DNA of 64,000 nucleotides from Bradyrhizobium agreste (GTDB taxonomy: Bacteria; Pseudomonadota; Alphaproteobacteria; Rhizobiales; Xanthobacteraceae): positions 124,001 through 188,000 of the forward strand of contig NZ_JACCHP010000005.1 in the NCBI RefSeq assembly GCF_016031625.1, written 5' to 3'. The translations under genes and the position numbers were made by a program. Each line of letters starts with the position of its first letter. The stretch's first letter is position 1. Of the stretch, positions 56,388 through 64,000 are shown piece by piece. The notes beneath the pieces were generated by a model. That model searched no databases and was not told the origin of the DNA. It saw only the letters and a list, made by a program, of their open reading frames with translations.

Positions 56388-57668
56388 ATGGATGAGACCA
56401 TGACCGAAACCGTGCAAACCGCGCCTTTCGCGCCCTTCGAGTGGATGCTGTCGGCGCGCTATTTGCGGGCGCGCCGCAAGGAGGGATTCATCTCGGTCAT
56501 CGCCGGGTTCTCCTTTCTCGGCATCATGCTCGGCGTCGCGACGCTGATCATCGTCATGGCCGTGATGAACGGCTTCCGCAAGGAGCTGCTCGACAAGATC
56601 CTGGGCCTCAACGGCCACATCCTGGTCCAGCCCCTGGAATCGCCACTGACAGACTGGAAGGACGTCGCCGACCGCCTCAGCCAGGTCGAGGGCATTCGTC
56701 TTGCGGCACCCGTGGTGGACGGTCAGGCGCTGGCGTCATCGCCGTGGAACGCCTCGGGCGTCCTTGTGCGCGGCATTCGCTCCGACGATCTCAACAATCT
56801 CACCTCGATCGCCAAGAACATCAAGCAGGGCTCGCTCGAGGGGTTTGATGAAGGGCAGGGCGTTGCGATCGGCCGGCGCCTCGCCGACCAGCTGTCGCTG
56901 CATGCCGGCGACAGCATCACGCTGGTGGCGCCGAAGGGCGCGGTGACGCCGATGGGGACAACGCCGCGCATCAAGCCGTACAAGATCGTCGCGGTGTTCG
57001 AGATCGGCATGTCCGAGTACGATCTCGGTTTCGTGTTCATGCCGCTCGCCGAAGCGCAGGCCTATTTCAACCGCAGCAACGACGTCACCTCGATCGAGGT
57101 GTTCACCACCAACCCCGATAGGATCGATGCCTTCCGCAAGGCGGTGACGGAGGCGGCAGGCCGGCCGGTCTTCCTGGTCGACTGGCGGCAGCGCAACTCG
57201 ACCTTCTTCAACGCGCTCCAGGTCGAGCGCAACGTGATGTTCCTGATCCTGACCATGATCGTGCTGGTCGCCGCGCTCAACATCGTCTCCGGCCTGATCA
57301 TGCTGGTGAAGGACAAGGGCAGCGACATCGCGATCCTGCGCACCATGGGCGCCTCGCAGGGATCGATCATGCGGATCTTCCTGATCACGGGCGCTTCGAT
57401 CGGCGTGGTGGGCACGCTGGTCGGCTTCTGCGTCGGCCTCGTGATCTGTCTCAATATCGAGTCGATCCGGCAATTCCTATCCTGGCTGACCTCGACCGAG
57501 CTGTTCTCGCCGGAGCTCTACTTCCTGTCGAAACTGCCCGCCGAGATCGACGTCGGCGAGACCACGGCCGTCGTCATCATGGCGCTGACGCTGTCGTTCC
57601 TGGCGACGCTGTATCCGTCGTGGCGCGCCGCGCGCCTCGATCCCGTCGAAGCGCTGCGGTACGAGTGA
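56388..57668 (+). CDS. lolC: Lipoprotein-releasing ABC transporter permease (LolC/LolE family)
   Basis: 426 residues with four membrane helices: one near residue 35-58 ([20 protein letters not shown]) and three near the C-terminus (about 285-305, 330-350 and 385-405), separated by a large periplasmic domain. The N-terminal [20 protein letters not shown] and the C-terminal [18 protein letters not shown] are family hallmarks. It extracts outer-membrane lipoproteins from the inner membrane for the carrier LolA. Only one permease gene is present, so it probably works as a homodimer (LolF-like), as in other alphaproteobacteria. Confidence 0.95.
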   Translation: MDETMTETVQTAPFAPFEWMLSARYLRARRKEGFISVIAGFSFLGIMLGVATLIIVMAVMNGFRKELLDKILGLNGHILVQPLESPLTDWKDVADRLSQVEGIRLAAPVVDGQALASSPWNASGVLVRGIRSDDLNNLTSIAKNIKQGSLEGFDEGQGVAIGRRLADQLSLHAGDSITLVAPKGAVTPMGTTPRIKPYKIVAVFEIGMSEYDLGFVFMPLAEAQAYFNRSNDVTSIEVFTTNPDRIDAFRKAVTEAAGRPVFLVDWRQRNSTFFNALQVERNVMFLILTMIVLVAALNIVSGLIMLVKDKGSDIAILRTMGASQGSIMRIFLITGASIGVVGTLVGFCVGLVICLNIESIRQFLSWLTSTELFSPELYFLSKLPAEIDVGETTAVVIMALTLSFLATLYPSWRAARLDPVEALRYE

Positions 57669-57675
57669 GGGCCTG

Positions 57676-58380
57676 ATGGAGCAGCAGCAGGGGGCGGAAG
57701 ATGTACCGGTCATTTATCTCCACGAGATAAAGCGGCAGTACTTGCAGGGCGAAGTACCGCTGACGATCCTCGACGGCGCCAAGCTGGCGCTGTGGGCGGG
57801 ACAGTCGGTCGCGCTGGTGGCGCCGTCGGGCTCGGGCAAGTCGACGCTGCTGCATATCGCAGGCCTTCTGGAAGCGCCCGATTCCGGCGAGGTCTATGTC
57901 TCGGGCGCGCCGACCTCGCAACTGCCAGACATCGAGCGCACGCAGCTGCGCCGCACCGATATCGGCTTCGTCTATCAGTCGCACCGGCTGCTGCCGGAAT
58001 TCTCGGCGCTCGAGAACGTCATGCTGCCGCAGATGATCCGCGGCCTGAAGAAGTCCGAGAGCATCAAGCGCGCCAAGGAGATCCTGGGCTATCTCGGCCT
58101 CGGAGACCGCATCACCCACCGCCCCGCCGAGCTGTCGGGCGGCGAGCAGCAGCGTGTCGCCATCGCCCGTGCAGTGGCCAACGCGCCGCGCGTGCTGTTT
58201 GCGGACGAGCCGACCGGCAACCTCGATCCTGCTACCGCCGAGCACGTGTTCCAGGCCCTGATGCAGCTGGTCAAGGCGACGCACGTGTCGATGCTGATCG
58301 CGACCCACAACATGGAGCTCGCCGGTCGCATGGACCGGCGCGTGTCGCTATCGCACGGCCAAGTGGTCGAGCTCGACTAA
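57676..58380 (+). CDS. lolD: Lipoprotein-releasing system ATP-binding protein LolD
   Basis: 234 residues. Walker A is [20 protein letters not shown], the signature is [20 protein letters not shown], Walker B is [15 protein letters not shown], and the switch region is [38 protein letters not shown], the MacB/LolD-type Q-loop, is present. It powers the permease encoded seven bases upstream. Confidence 0.96.
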   Translation: MEQQQGAEDVPVIYLHEIKRQYLQGEVPLTILDGAKLALWAGQSVALVAPSGSGKSTLLHIAGLLEAPDSGEVYVSGAPTSQLPDIERTQLRRTDIGFVYQSHRLLPEFSALENVMLPQMIRGLKKSESIKRAKEILGYLGLGDRITHRPAELSGGEQQRVAIARAVANAPRVLFADEPTGNLDPATAEHVFQALMQLVKATHVSMLIATHNMELAGRMDRRVSLSHGQVVELD

Positions 58381-58387
58381 AAACCTT

Positions 58388-58414
58388 CGAAAACAACCCC
58401 ATGCACAGTAGCCA
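58388..58414 (+). repeat. 27-base dispersed repeat, copy B (3' untranslated)
   Basis: Identical to the minus-strand sequence at 45061-45035. It begins eight bases after the lolD stop and lies in the sense orientation. GACTTGC follows at a similar distance in both copies, so the shared element may be about 50 bases with a variable middle. Confidence 0.85.
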
Positions 58415-58433
58415 AGTGCTTGATGGGACTTGC

Positions 58434-58466
58434 GAAAAAAATCGGCGGCGGCGCTCCGCCGCCGCC
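58434..58466 (-). terminator. Rho-independent terminator of the dehydrogenase gene
   Basis: On the minus strand GGCGGCGGCG pairs with CGCCGCCGCC around a 3-base loop and is followed by a short AT step and seven T residues. It lies just past the stop at 58475. Confidence 0.75.
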
Positions 58467-58474
58467 TCGGTGCT

Positions 58475-59554
58475 TCAAGGCCTGATCACCGTCAATTTGA
58501 ACGCCCCGCCATTGGCCGCTGCGTGCTCCACGGCCTCGTTGGCATGATCGAGGTCGAAGGCTGTGGTCTCGTACTCCTCCAGCTTGAGCAACCCCGCGCG
58601 CACCAGCGCGATCAGGCGAGCCGCGGCATCGCGCGGATACATCCAGACGCCATGGATCGTGACGCATTCGCGCATGATCCAGTTGTAGGGCAGCTCCAGG
58701 CCCGGGCCGCCCTGCATGTTGACGCCGCCCATCAGCACGACACGGCCATTGGGCCGCACCGTCATGATCGCGGCGCGCACCACCGTCGTGGCGACGGAGG
58801 GCGGCATGATATCGAGCGCGCAATCGATGGGGCCAGGCGCTGTGCGCTTCATCAGCTCGCGGTCGTCATTCTCGTTGCCCGTCAGCTTCACCGGCCTGAC
58901 GCGCGCGCCATAGCGACGCACGAGTTCGGCGAGCATCTTCTCGTTGCGGCCCGGCGCCACGACACAGGCCGCGCCCATCGCGAGCGCCACGGCCACGGCG
59001 GCGCTGCCGAAATTGCCGGTCGCGCCGCTCACGAGCACGGTCTCGCCGGGCTGCAGCCTTGCGGCAAGGAAGCCGCCATAGGGCACGAGCATGGTGCCGA
59101 GCACGCTCCATTGGGTGGCCTCGGCCTCGCTGAGTTCGCCGAGCCGCGTCACGTTCTCTGTCGGCACCCTCATCCGCTCGGCGAAGGAGCCGTGGTGGAA
59201 ATATTTCTGCAGCCGCATGCCGCCTTCGCCGCGCGCGCTCACACCCTGCAGGTGAATGTCGGGAGCGATCGCGTCGTCGCGCGAGCGCACCGTCGGATCG
59301 CAGAGCACCCAGTCGCCCACGGACAATTTCGTTGCGTCCGGGCCGATCGCGCGCACGCGGCCGACGCCGCCGGCTCCGGGAATGACAGGCAAGTCCAACG
59401 CGTATTTGCGTTCGCCGCTGAACACCTCGTTGGAATAGGACAGCACGCGGGTGGCGACGACATCGACGATCACCTCGCCGGTGCCGAGCACAGGTTCGGG
59501 AACCTCCTCGACGGCCAGTGGGAATCCGAAAGATTTGAGTACGGCAGCCTTCAT
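58475..59554 (-). CDS. Zinc-independent MDR-family alcohol dehydrogenase/quinone reductase
   Basis: 359 residues from the ATG at 59554 (MKAAVLKSFGFPLAVEEVPE), the usual start for the family. The GroES-like N-terminal domain has LPVIPGAGGVGRVRAIGPDA. The Rossmann domain has ETVLVSGATGNFGSAAVAVA. Structural zinc cysteines are absent, and the usual catalytic zinc cysteine near the N-terminus is replaced (ATRVLSYSNEVFSG), so it resembles zinc-free quinone-reductase-like members. It is divergent from an HTH regulator that probably controls it. Substrate unknown. Confidence 0.85.
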   Translation of the reverse strand: MKAAVLKSFGFPLAVEEVPEPVLGTGEVIVDVVATRVLSYSNEVFSGERKYALDLPVIPGAGGVGRVRAIGPDATKLSVGDWVLCDPTVRSRDDAIAPDIHLQGVSARGEGGMRLQKYFHHGSFAERMRVPTENVTRLGELSEAEATQWSVLGTMLVPYGGFLAARLQPGETVLVSGATGNFGSAAVAVALAMGAACVVAPGRNEKMLAELVRRYGARVRPVKLTGNENDDRELMKRTAPGPIDCALDIMPPSVATTVVRAAIMTVRPNGRVVLMGGVNMQGGPGLELPYNWIMRECVTIHGVWMYPRDAAARLIALVRAGLLKLEEYETTAFDLDHANEAVEHAAANGGAFKLTVIRP

Positions 59555-59675
59555 GATGTTGACCTTCGTTCGCACCTCATTGTGAGGTGCACGGAACATG
59601 CGAGGGCTGTTGTGCGGCAGGAAGGCCTGGTATTATCCTAGTATTCTGGGGGCCCTCCATCGAGGAGCGAAATCA

Positions 59676-60461
59676 ATGGCCGATCCACGCCGCGTCGAAT
59701 TCGGGGATTTCCTGAGGTCCCGCCGCGAAAAGCTGTCGCCAAAAGCGGTCGGACTCCCGATGGGCAGGCGTCGGCGCACCGCAGGGCTGCGCCGCGAGGA
59801 GGTCGCGCAGCTCGCCGGCATCGGCGTCGACTGGTACATCCGTCTCGAGCAGGGCCGCACGGTCAGCCCGTCCGTCACCACCGTGGATGCGCTGGCCCGG
59901 GCCCTCCGTCTCAGCAAGACGGAGCATGCGCATCTGAAGGCGCTGGCCCGTGATGGTGCAAGAAGCGCGTTCACGCGCGAAATCGTGCCACCGTCGATCC
60001 GGCGGATGATCGAGAGTCTGCATCAGCCGGCTTACATCACCGGGCGGCGCTGGGACGTGCTGGCCTGGAATGCGGCGGCGGAGGAGGTCTTTGGCTTTAG
60101 CCAGTTCCCAGAGCGGGATCGCAATACGCTGCTTCTGGTCTTGACGAACAAGCAGACTAGAAAATTCTACGGCGCGAGCTGGACCGAGGTCGCCAAGCGC
60201 ATGGTCGCGATGTTCCGCGCCACGCACGACGTCTGGGCCGGAGATCCCGCCTTCACGGAGCTGCTGACGCGACTGCGCGAGGGCAGTCCGGAATTCGTCG
60301 AATGGTGGGAGGCGCACGACATCCGCAGCACCATCTCGGGCAGCAAGACCATGCACCATCCGACCAAGGGCGTGCTGCACTTCGAGCACACCAGCTTCCA
60401 GGCCAACGACGACCCGGCGCTGAAGCTCGTGATCTATACGCCGGTCGAGGGTGGGGACTGA
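59676..60461 (+). CDS. XRE-family regulator with MmyB-like (MLTR) ligand-binding domain
   Basis: 261 residues from the ATG at 59676 with GAGGAG upstream. The N-terminal helix-turn-helix spans about 8-85: FGDFLRSRREKLSPKAVGLP then RRTAGLRREEVAQLAGIGVD and WYIRLEQGRTVSPS. The MLTR ligand-binding domain follows (about 100-260: AYITGRRWDVLAWNAAAEEV, LRLSKTE upstream, GVLHFEHTSFQANDDPALKL). Such proteins often repress an adjacent divergent oxidoreductase gene, as the layout suggests here. The ligand is unknown. Confidence 0.92.
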   Translation: MADPRRVEFGDFLRSRREKLSPKAVGLPMGRRRRTAGLRREEVAQLAGIGVDWYIRLEQGRTVSPSVTTVDALARALRLSKTEHAHLKALARDGARSAFTREIVPPSIRRMIESLHQPAYITGRRWDVLAWNAAAEEVFGFSQFPERDRNTLLLVLTNKQTRKFYGASWTEVAKRMVAMFRATHDVWAGDPAFTELLTRLREGSPEFVEWWEAHDIRSTISGSKTMHHPTKGVLHFEHTSFQANDDPALKLVIYTPVEGGD

Positions 60462-60519
60462 TCGACGCAGGCTTCAGCTTCTGAACAGCGACTGGCAAGC
60501 CTCGTCGCTCGCAGCGCGC

Positions 60520-61824
60520 TCATGGCGCGGCTGCGGCGGAAGGCGCTGCGCTGGCGTTCGGCAGGGGACCTGCTGTCCAGGGACTGTCCGTCCAGTTCGT
60601 GGGCTGCAGAGGATTCGCTGGCCAGGCGTTTGCCGGGGATGTCGTCGCCGATGTGCACGACGTCCCGAGCTGCGTCCACACCGACGGCAAACCGGTCAAA
60701 TCGATGTTGAAGCGCGTGATGTCCGCCTTACCCACTGGTTCCGGAGTGGTTTCCCGGACCTGCAGGGAGTGCGAGGCCAGCACCGCTTTGACCATGTCGG
60801 CATCGACGGCGCCGTTCCAGACCTCGTACTTTCCGAACCGCACCGGAGGTCCTCCCGCTTGCTTGCTGAGGTCGGCACTGGCTGCCATCTGGATCGTTCT
60901 CTGGCCGGTGCCGGCTGCGTCGATCTCGCCCATGAACAGCAGCGGCACGCGCTTCTTGTTTTCGCAATACAGGCGCCATTCCATGGTCCGGAACGACGCA
61001 TCGCTTTCCTTCTTCACCGCGGCCATCTTGCTGATGAAGGGCCGCGCTCCTTTCTCCAGCCGCCACATCGTTTCGGCGAGTGGTCGCGTGTCGATGCCGA
61101 ACCCGTAGAGCTCGGATCGCGTCAGCACGTGCAGGCTTTCGAACTTCACCGTCCGGATCAGGGAATCGAGCTCGCGACTAATTCCCATCGCTGCGATGAA
61201 CGCGGCGCGATCGCGATCGGCCGCCAGGAGCCGGCGACGCCTGTATTCCGCGACGGCCGCCGGATCAGGCCGTCCGGCAAAGGCGAGCACCAGCCTGGAA
61301 TTATGCACCGCCATTGCGGCGTCGGGGGCAACTTCGCGCGATGTCGCCCCAAGAAACATGTATCCACAGGCCGAGTTGCACATGGCACGGTAAGTGGTGA
61401 GCTCGGCCTCGACCTCGCCGCTTGCGTTCTTGAGCTTCAGGCAGGCGCCATCCACCTGCGTGCCCGCCGCACAGGCGGTCGCGATCGTCCGGCCAACCCT
61501 GGCGATCGCCTTGCGGCTGCGCAGCAACCGCGCGATCGCGTAGGACTGCTCGACGTTGCCGCCGGGCGAATGGAGATAGATCGGACGCTGCAGGTCCTTG
61601 ACGGCGGCGAGGAAGCGGCGAATGCGCAGCGCAGCCTCCCGATCGATCTCGCCCTCGATGGCGATCCAGCGGTCGCAGCCCGGCCCGCAGGCATCGGGTG
61701 GTCCCTTGGCGAGATAGATCGTCAGCCTGGAGGCAAATCCGGTTTTCTCGCCCGGCGTTGCTTCGGCACGCAAGGTGCCCGGAAGCAAGAGCAAGGCAAC
61801 GAGGAGCAGGATGCGGGCGAGCAT
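60520..61824 (-). CDS. Periplasmic protein with ClpP/crotonase-like fold (COG3904 type)
   Basis: 434 residues from the ATG at 61824, which gives a signal peptide MLARILLLVALLLLPGTLRA. Upstream in-frame sequence is unlike the family. The ClpP-like core is visible as IYLHSPGGNVEQSYAIARLL, the nucleophile-type segment AMCNSACGYMFLGATSREVA and AVHNSRLVLAF. The C-terminal half (about 220-434) is less familiar and ends in a low-complexity Pro/Ala/Ser tail. The activity is unknown; a role as a periplasmic peptidase-like protein is possible. It is convergent with the upstream regulator gene. Confidence 0.75.
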   Translation of the reverse strand: MLARILLLVALLLLPGTLRAEATPGEKTGFASRLTIYLAKGPPDACGPGCDRWIAIEGEIDREAALRIRRFLAAVKDLQRPIYLHSPGGNVEQSYAIARLLRSRKAIARVGRTIATACAAGTQVDGACLKLKNASGEVEAELTTYRAMCNSACGYMFLGATSREVAPDAAMAVHNSRLVLAFAGRPDPAAVAEYRRRRLLAADRDRAAFIAAMGISRELDSLIRTVKFESLHVLTRSELYGFGIDTRPLAETMWRLEKGARPFISKMAAVKKESDASFRTMEWRLYCENKKRVPLLFMGEIDAAGTGQRTIQMAASADLSKQAGGPPVRFGKYEVWNGAVDADMVKAVLASHSLQVRETTPEPVGKADITRFNIDLTGLPSVWTQLGTSCTSATTSPANAWPANPLQPTNWTDSPWTAGPLPNASAAPSAAAAP

Positions 61825-62566
61825 GGAAGGATCGACTGCGCGAAGGACGGCCGGGATGGACGCTATACGATGACTGGCGCGGTCACAACTTGCGGCCGCG
61901 CGATGCGCATTGTTTCGGACAGACGTCCGGCCCGCCAATGCTGCGTTCGAGAACGTGCCGGCGCCGCGCGGCTCGCGCGTCGCTGCAGCGAGCTGATCAC
62001 CCGCGAGCGGCGGCGCGGCCCCAACGGCGAGGGATGGGGATGCGCATGCAGATCCGTTAGCTCGGATCATAGGTTCGCGCGCGCAGCTCCGCTTGCTCGA
62101 AGCATGCCGATGAGGGCAAGCATGCGTGCGGCGCGGTGTTCTCAGCGCGTAGGTGTCGGTCCTGCAATTATTCAGTCTCGGCTATCATCCCCCATGAGGC
62201 AGAAGGGATGATCGTCCGAACGCGCGCGGGCGAGCGTGCGATCGATGCGGTCACGAATGTGATGAAAGCGAGCGAAAATATGGCGACATTTCGACGAGGA
62301 ACTCGAGCGCGTCTCTCGATTCTCCCATCACGCGAATGTGCGTGCGACGATGTTGCGCGCGCATGCAGTTTGTCTCGCCTCGTCGACATTGGAATTGCTG
62401 AAAACCCTTGTTTCAAAGGGTTTCCGCGCACGTGCCGATAAACATTCGTTGACGAGCGAGGTCCTTTCGATCGCACTGTTGCGTCGCGGTTACAGCAATT
62501 CCGTCGATCGCTGTTATGACCACGCCACGGCCCGGGGGCCTCTGAAGAAACTGGAACGGGAATCAA
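61825..62566. other. Long intergenic region upstream of the porin gene
   Basis: About 740 bases without a convincing gene. A short inverted repeat AAACCCTT/AAAGGGTTT lies near 62402-62422, and a weak promoter-like pair (TTACAG, 18 bases, TTATGA) about 50-70 bases before the porin start. Nothing else is recognised. Confidence 0.45.
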
Positions 62567-63289
62567 ATGAAGAAGAAGTTGTTGCTCGCCGCTGTCAGCC
62601 TTGTCGCGCTCAGCGCGACTGCGCCGGCGCTGGCTGCCGATCTCGCGGCACGGCCTTACACCAAGGCTCCGCCGGCGGCGATCGCCGCCGTTTACGACTG
62701 GAGCGGCTTCTACATCGGTCTCAACGGCGGCGGCGGTTGGGCTCACACGACCTGGGACTTTGTTGGTGTCGGTCGTGAGGGTTCGCACGACGCGACCGGC
62801 GGCACGGTCGGTGGCCAGATCGGCTATCGCTGGCAGTCTGGCCAGTTCGTGTTCGGCCTGGAAGGCCAGGGCAACTGGGCTGACTTCTCGGGCGACAACA
62901 TCAGCGCGCTGTTTGCCACCCGCAACCGGACCAAGATCGACGCGTTCGGTCTGATCACCGGCCAGGTCGGCTATGCCTGGAACAACGTGCTGCTCTACGT
63001 GAAGGGTGGTGCGGCTGTGGTCAGCGACAAGTACGAGATCTACGGCCTCGGTGGTCCGCTGCTGGCGTCGACCAGCGAGACCCGTTGGGGCGGCACTGTC
63101 GGTGCGGGCCTCGAGTACGGCTTCGCACCGAACTGGTCGGTTGGCGTCGAGTACAACCACATCTTCCTGGCCGACAAGGACGTCACCTTCGCCGGCTTTG
63201 CCGGTACAGAGCGCATCCGTCAGGACGTCGACATGGGCCTCGTCCGCCTGAACTACAAGTTCGGCGGCCCGCTCGTCGGCCGTTACTAA
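62567..63289 (+). CDS. Outer-membrane beta-barrel protein (Omp25/RopB/Omp31-like)
   Basis: 240 residues. The signal peptide MKKKLLLAAVSLVALSATAP ends ALAADL. YDWSGFYIGLNGGGGWAHTT and GGTVGGQIGYRWQSGQFVFG are the standard opening of the OMP_b-brl/Omp25 family in Rhizobiales, and the C-terminus DMGLVRLNYKFGGPLVGRY carries the final strand. It should form an eight-stranded barrel and be abundant in the envelope. A strong terminator follows. Confidence 0.93.
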   Translation: MKKKLLLAAVSLVALSATAPALAADLAARPYTKAPPAAIAAVYDWSGFYIGLNGGGGWAHTTWDFVGVGREGSHDATGGTVGGQIGYRWQSGQFVFGLEGQGNWADFSGDNISALFATRNRTKIDAFGLITGQVGYAWNNVLLYVKGGAAVVSDKYEIYGLGGPLLASTSETRWGGTVGAGLEYGFAPNWSVGVEYNHIFLADKDVTFAGFAGTERIRQDVDMGLVRLNYKFGGPLVGRY

Positions 63290-63320
63290 TACCGATCGCT
63301 CTCTGCGAGCGGTCATCGAA

Positions 63321-63347
63321 AGCCCCGGCCGTCGGCCGGGGCTTTTT
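63321..63347 (+). terminator. Rho-independent terminator of the porin gene
   Basis: AGCCCCGGCC and GGCCGGGGCT pair around GTC and run directly into six T residues, 32 bases after the porin stop. Confidence 0.92.
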
Positions 63348-63400
63348 TATTGCGTGAATTCAGCAAGTTAACCATCACGCTGCGAGATCCCCGGTCAGGC

Positions 63401-63445
63401 TTGACTCCTGAGAACGAAATGAGAACAATGTTCTTCATACGTTCT
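63401..63445 (+). promoter_or_regulatory. Promoter overlapping a palindrome, upstream of a small gene
   Basis: TTGACT, 17 bases and AACAAT form a plausible sigma-70 promoter. A 35-base dyad at 63411-63445 (AGAACG..GAACA/TGTTC..CGTTCT) covers the -10 region and start site, as an operator would. It ends 15 bases before the ATG of the small membrane protein. Confidence 0.5.
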
Positions 63446-63460
63446 AGCGAGGAAGCGACC

Positions 63461-63559
63461 ATGTTCAAGATTTTCGTGGAAGAGGCGGCTGCACTGGCGT
63501 CCATCACGCTGTTCGTCGGGATGATCGCGATCTGGGCCCAGGTTATCCCGCAGCTTTGA
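63461..63559 (+). CDS. 32-residue single-helix membrane protein
   Basis: MFKIFVEEAAALASITLFVG continues MIAIWAQVIPQL. GAGGAAG lies seven bases before the ATG; longer in-frame starts at 63419 and 63353 have no such site and would read through the palindromic operator. One hydrophobic helix spans about residues 9-27, after an acidic N-terminal stretch. It resembles small conserved proteins common in Bradyrhizobium; no function is known to me. Confidence 0.6.
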   Translation: MFKIFVEEAAALASITLFVGMIAIWAQVIPQL

Positions 63560-63760
63560 TCATCCGCAGCTTTGATCCGGCGGCTCCGGAGCAGGGCCGG
63601 CTGGGGAAAAGCCGGACGACGCGGCGAAGCGGCCGCTCCGGCGTGGACTCTGGCGGCGCGAGACCCCACCATTGTGATGCCGAGTCGGCCGCGCGAGTGC
63701 ATGATGCCTTGAGGAGCCGGCGACCGCTCCATCTCATCTGCAAGAGGCCGTCACGCCACC

Positions 63761-64000
63761 ATGCCGAGCGCCGGATTTGTTCACCTTCACGTTCACTCGG
63801 CCTATTCGCTGCTCAAGGGCTCGATCAAGATCGCCAAGCTCGCCGAGCTCGCCAAGAAGGATCACCAGCCGGCGCTGGCGCTGACCGACACCGACAATCT
63901 GTTCGGCGCGCTGGAATTCTCCGACAAGATGGCGGGCTCCGGCATCCAGCCGATCGTCGGCTGCGAGCTCGCCATCGATTTCGGCGATCAGGATCCCAAT
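63761..64000 (+). CDS. dnaE: DNA polymerase III alpha subunit, 5' end only
   Basis: The first 80 codons of dnaE, running off the window in frame. MPSAGFVHLHVHSAYSLLKG is the family start, with the HLHVHSAYS motif of the PHP domain. ALALTDTDNLFGALEFSDKM and IQPIVGCELAI follow, all typical of DnaE. The replicative polymerase would be about 1,150-1,180 residues. It lies downstream of lolD in many alphaproteobacteria (recalled); here six features, including five genes, separate them. Confidence 0.96.
   Translation, partial: MPSAGFVHLHVHSAYSLLKGSIKIAKLAELAKKDHQPALALTDTDNLFGALEFSDKMAGSGIQPIVGCELAIDFGDQDPN

Noticed and set aside
61825..62566. Small frames in the region before the porin gene
   Set aside because: They are basic, low in recognisable structure and have no ribosome sites; one antisense frame only mirrors the porin gene.

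Overview
The window comes from a GC-rich alphaproteobacterium, most probably Bradyrhizobium or a close relative in the Nitrobacteraceae. The support is the complete nuoA-N operon running into birA, RNase J, methylmalonyl-CoA epimerase and a DUF1467 gene; a copper-acquisition cluster with the content and order of the pcuABCDE operon known from B. japonicum; a short alphaproteobacterial-type proS followed by lolC/lolD and dnaE; and palindromic repeats of the kind common in Bradyrhizobium. This assignment rests on sequence recognition only; no database was searched.

Layout. 1-5.1 kb (minus): a heavy-metal RND efflux operon (czcC-czcB-czcA). czcA runs off the left edge and czcC carries an apparent one-base frameshift. 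5.2-9.5 kb: small uncharacterised genes including a 24-residue membrane peptide, a four-helix membrane protein, pepT, an HU-type DNA-binding protein and tRNA-Asp. 9.9-12.2 kb: a TonB-dependent siderophore receptor with an ICE-like motif upstream. 12.9-28.9 kb: the nuo operon (complex I). It contains three genes that are not complex I subunits: an FkbM methyltransferase between nuoD and nuoE, a two-helix membrane protein between nuoE and nuoF, and a coiled-coil protein between nuoF and nuoG. A palindromic repeat lies between nuoI and nuoJ. 28.9-32.1 kb: birA, rnj, mce and DUF1467, closely packed behind nuoN.

32.2-39.1 kb: a methylthioribose kinase, then a complete five-gene oligopeptide-type ABC transporter. 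39.2-44.7 kb: a less GC-rich patch with a SnoaL-like secreted protein, an orphan ABC binding protein, a SoxC-type sulfite dehydrogenase with its cytochrome c, an internally shortened LysR regulator and a divergent Rid-family protein. An ~89-bp imperfect direct repeat flanks part of this patch and includes the 3' end of the lysR gene. 45.1-48.7 kb (minus): a CUT2-type sugar ABC transporter. 48.7-49.4 kb: a gene-poor interval with a strong minus-strand terminator preceded by a tiny leucine-rich reading frame.

49.4-54.8 kb: the pcu-like copper cluster (DUF2946, TonB receptor, PCuAC chaperone, YcnI-like protein, CopC-CopD fusion), which should bring copper through both membranes to periplasmic cuproproteins such as cytochrome oxidase. 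55.0-58.4 kb: proS, lolC, lolD. 58.5-63.6 kb: an MDR dehydrogenase with a divergent HTH regulator, a ClpP-fold periplasmic protein, an Omp25-like porin and a small membrane protein. The window ends in the first 80 codons of dnaE.
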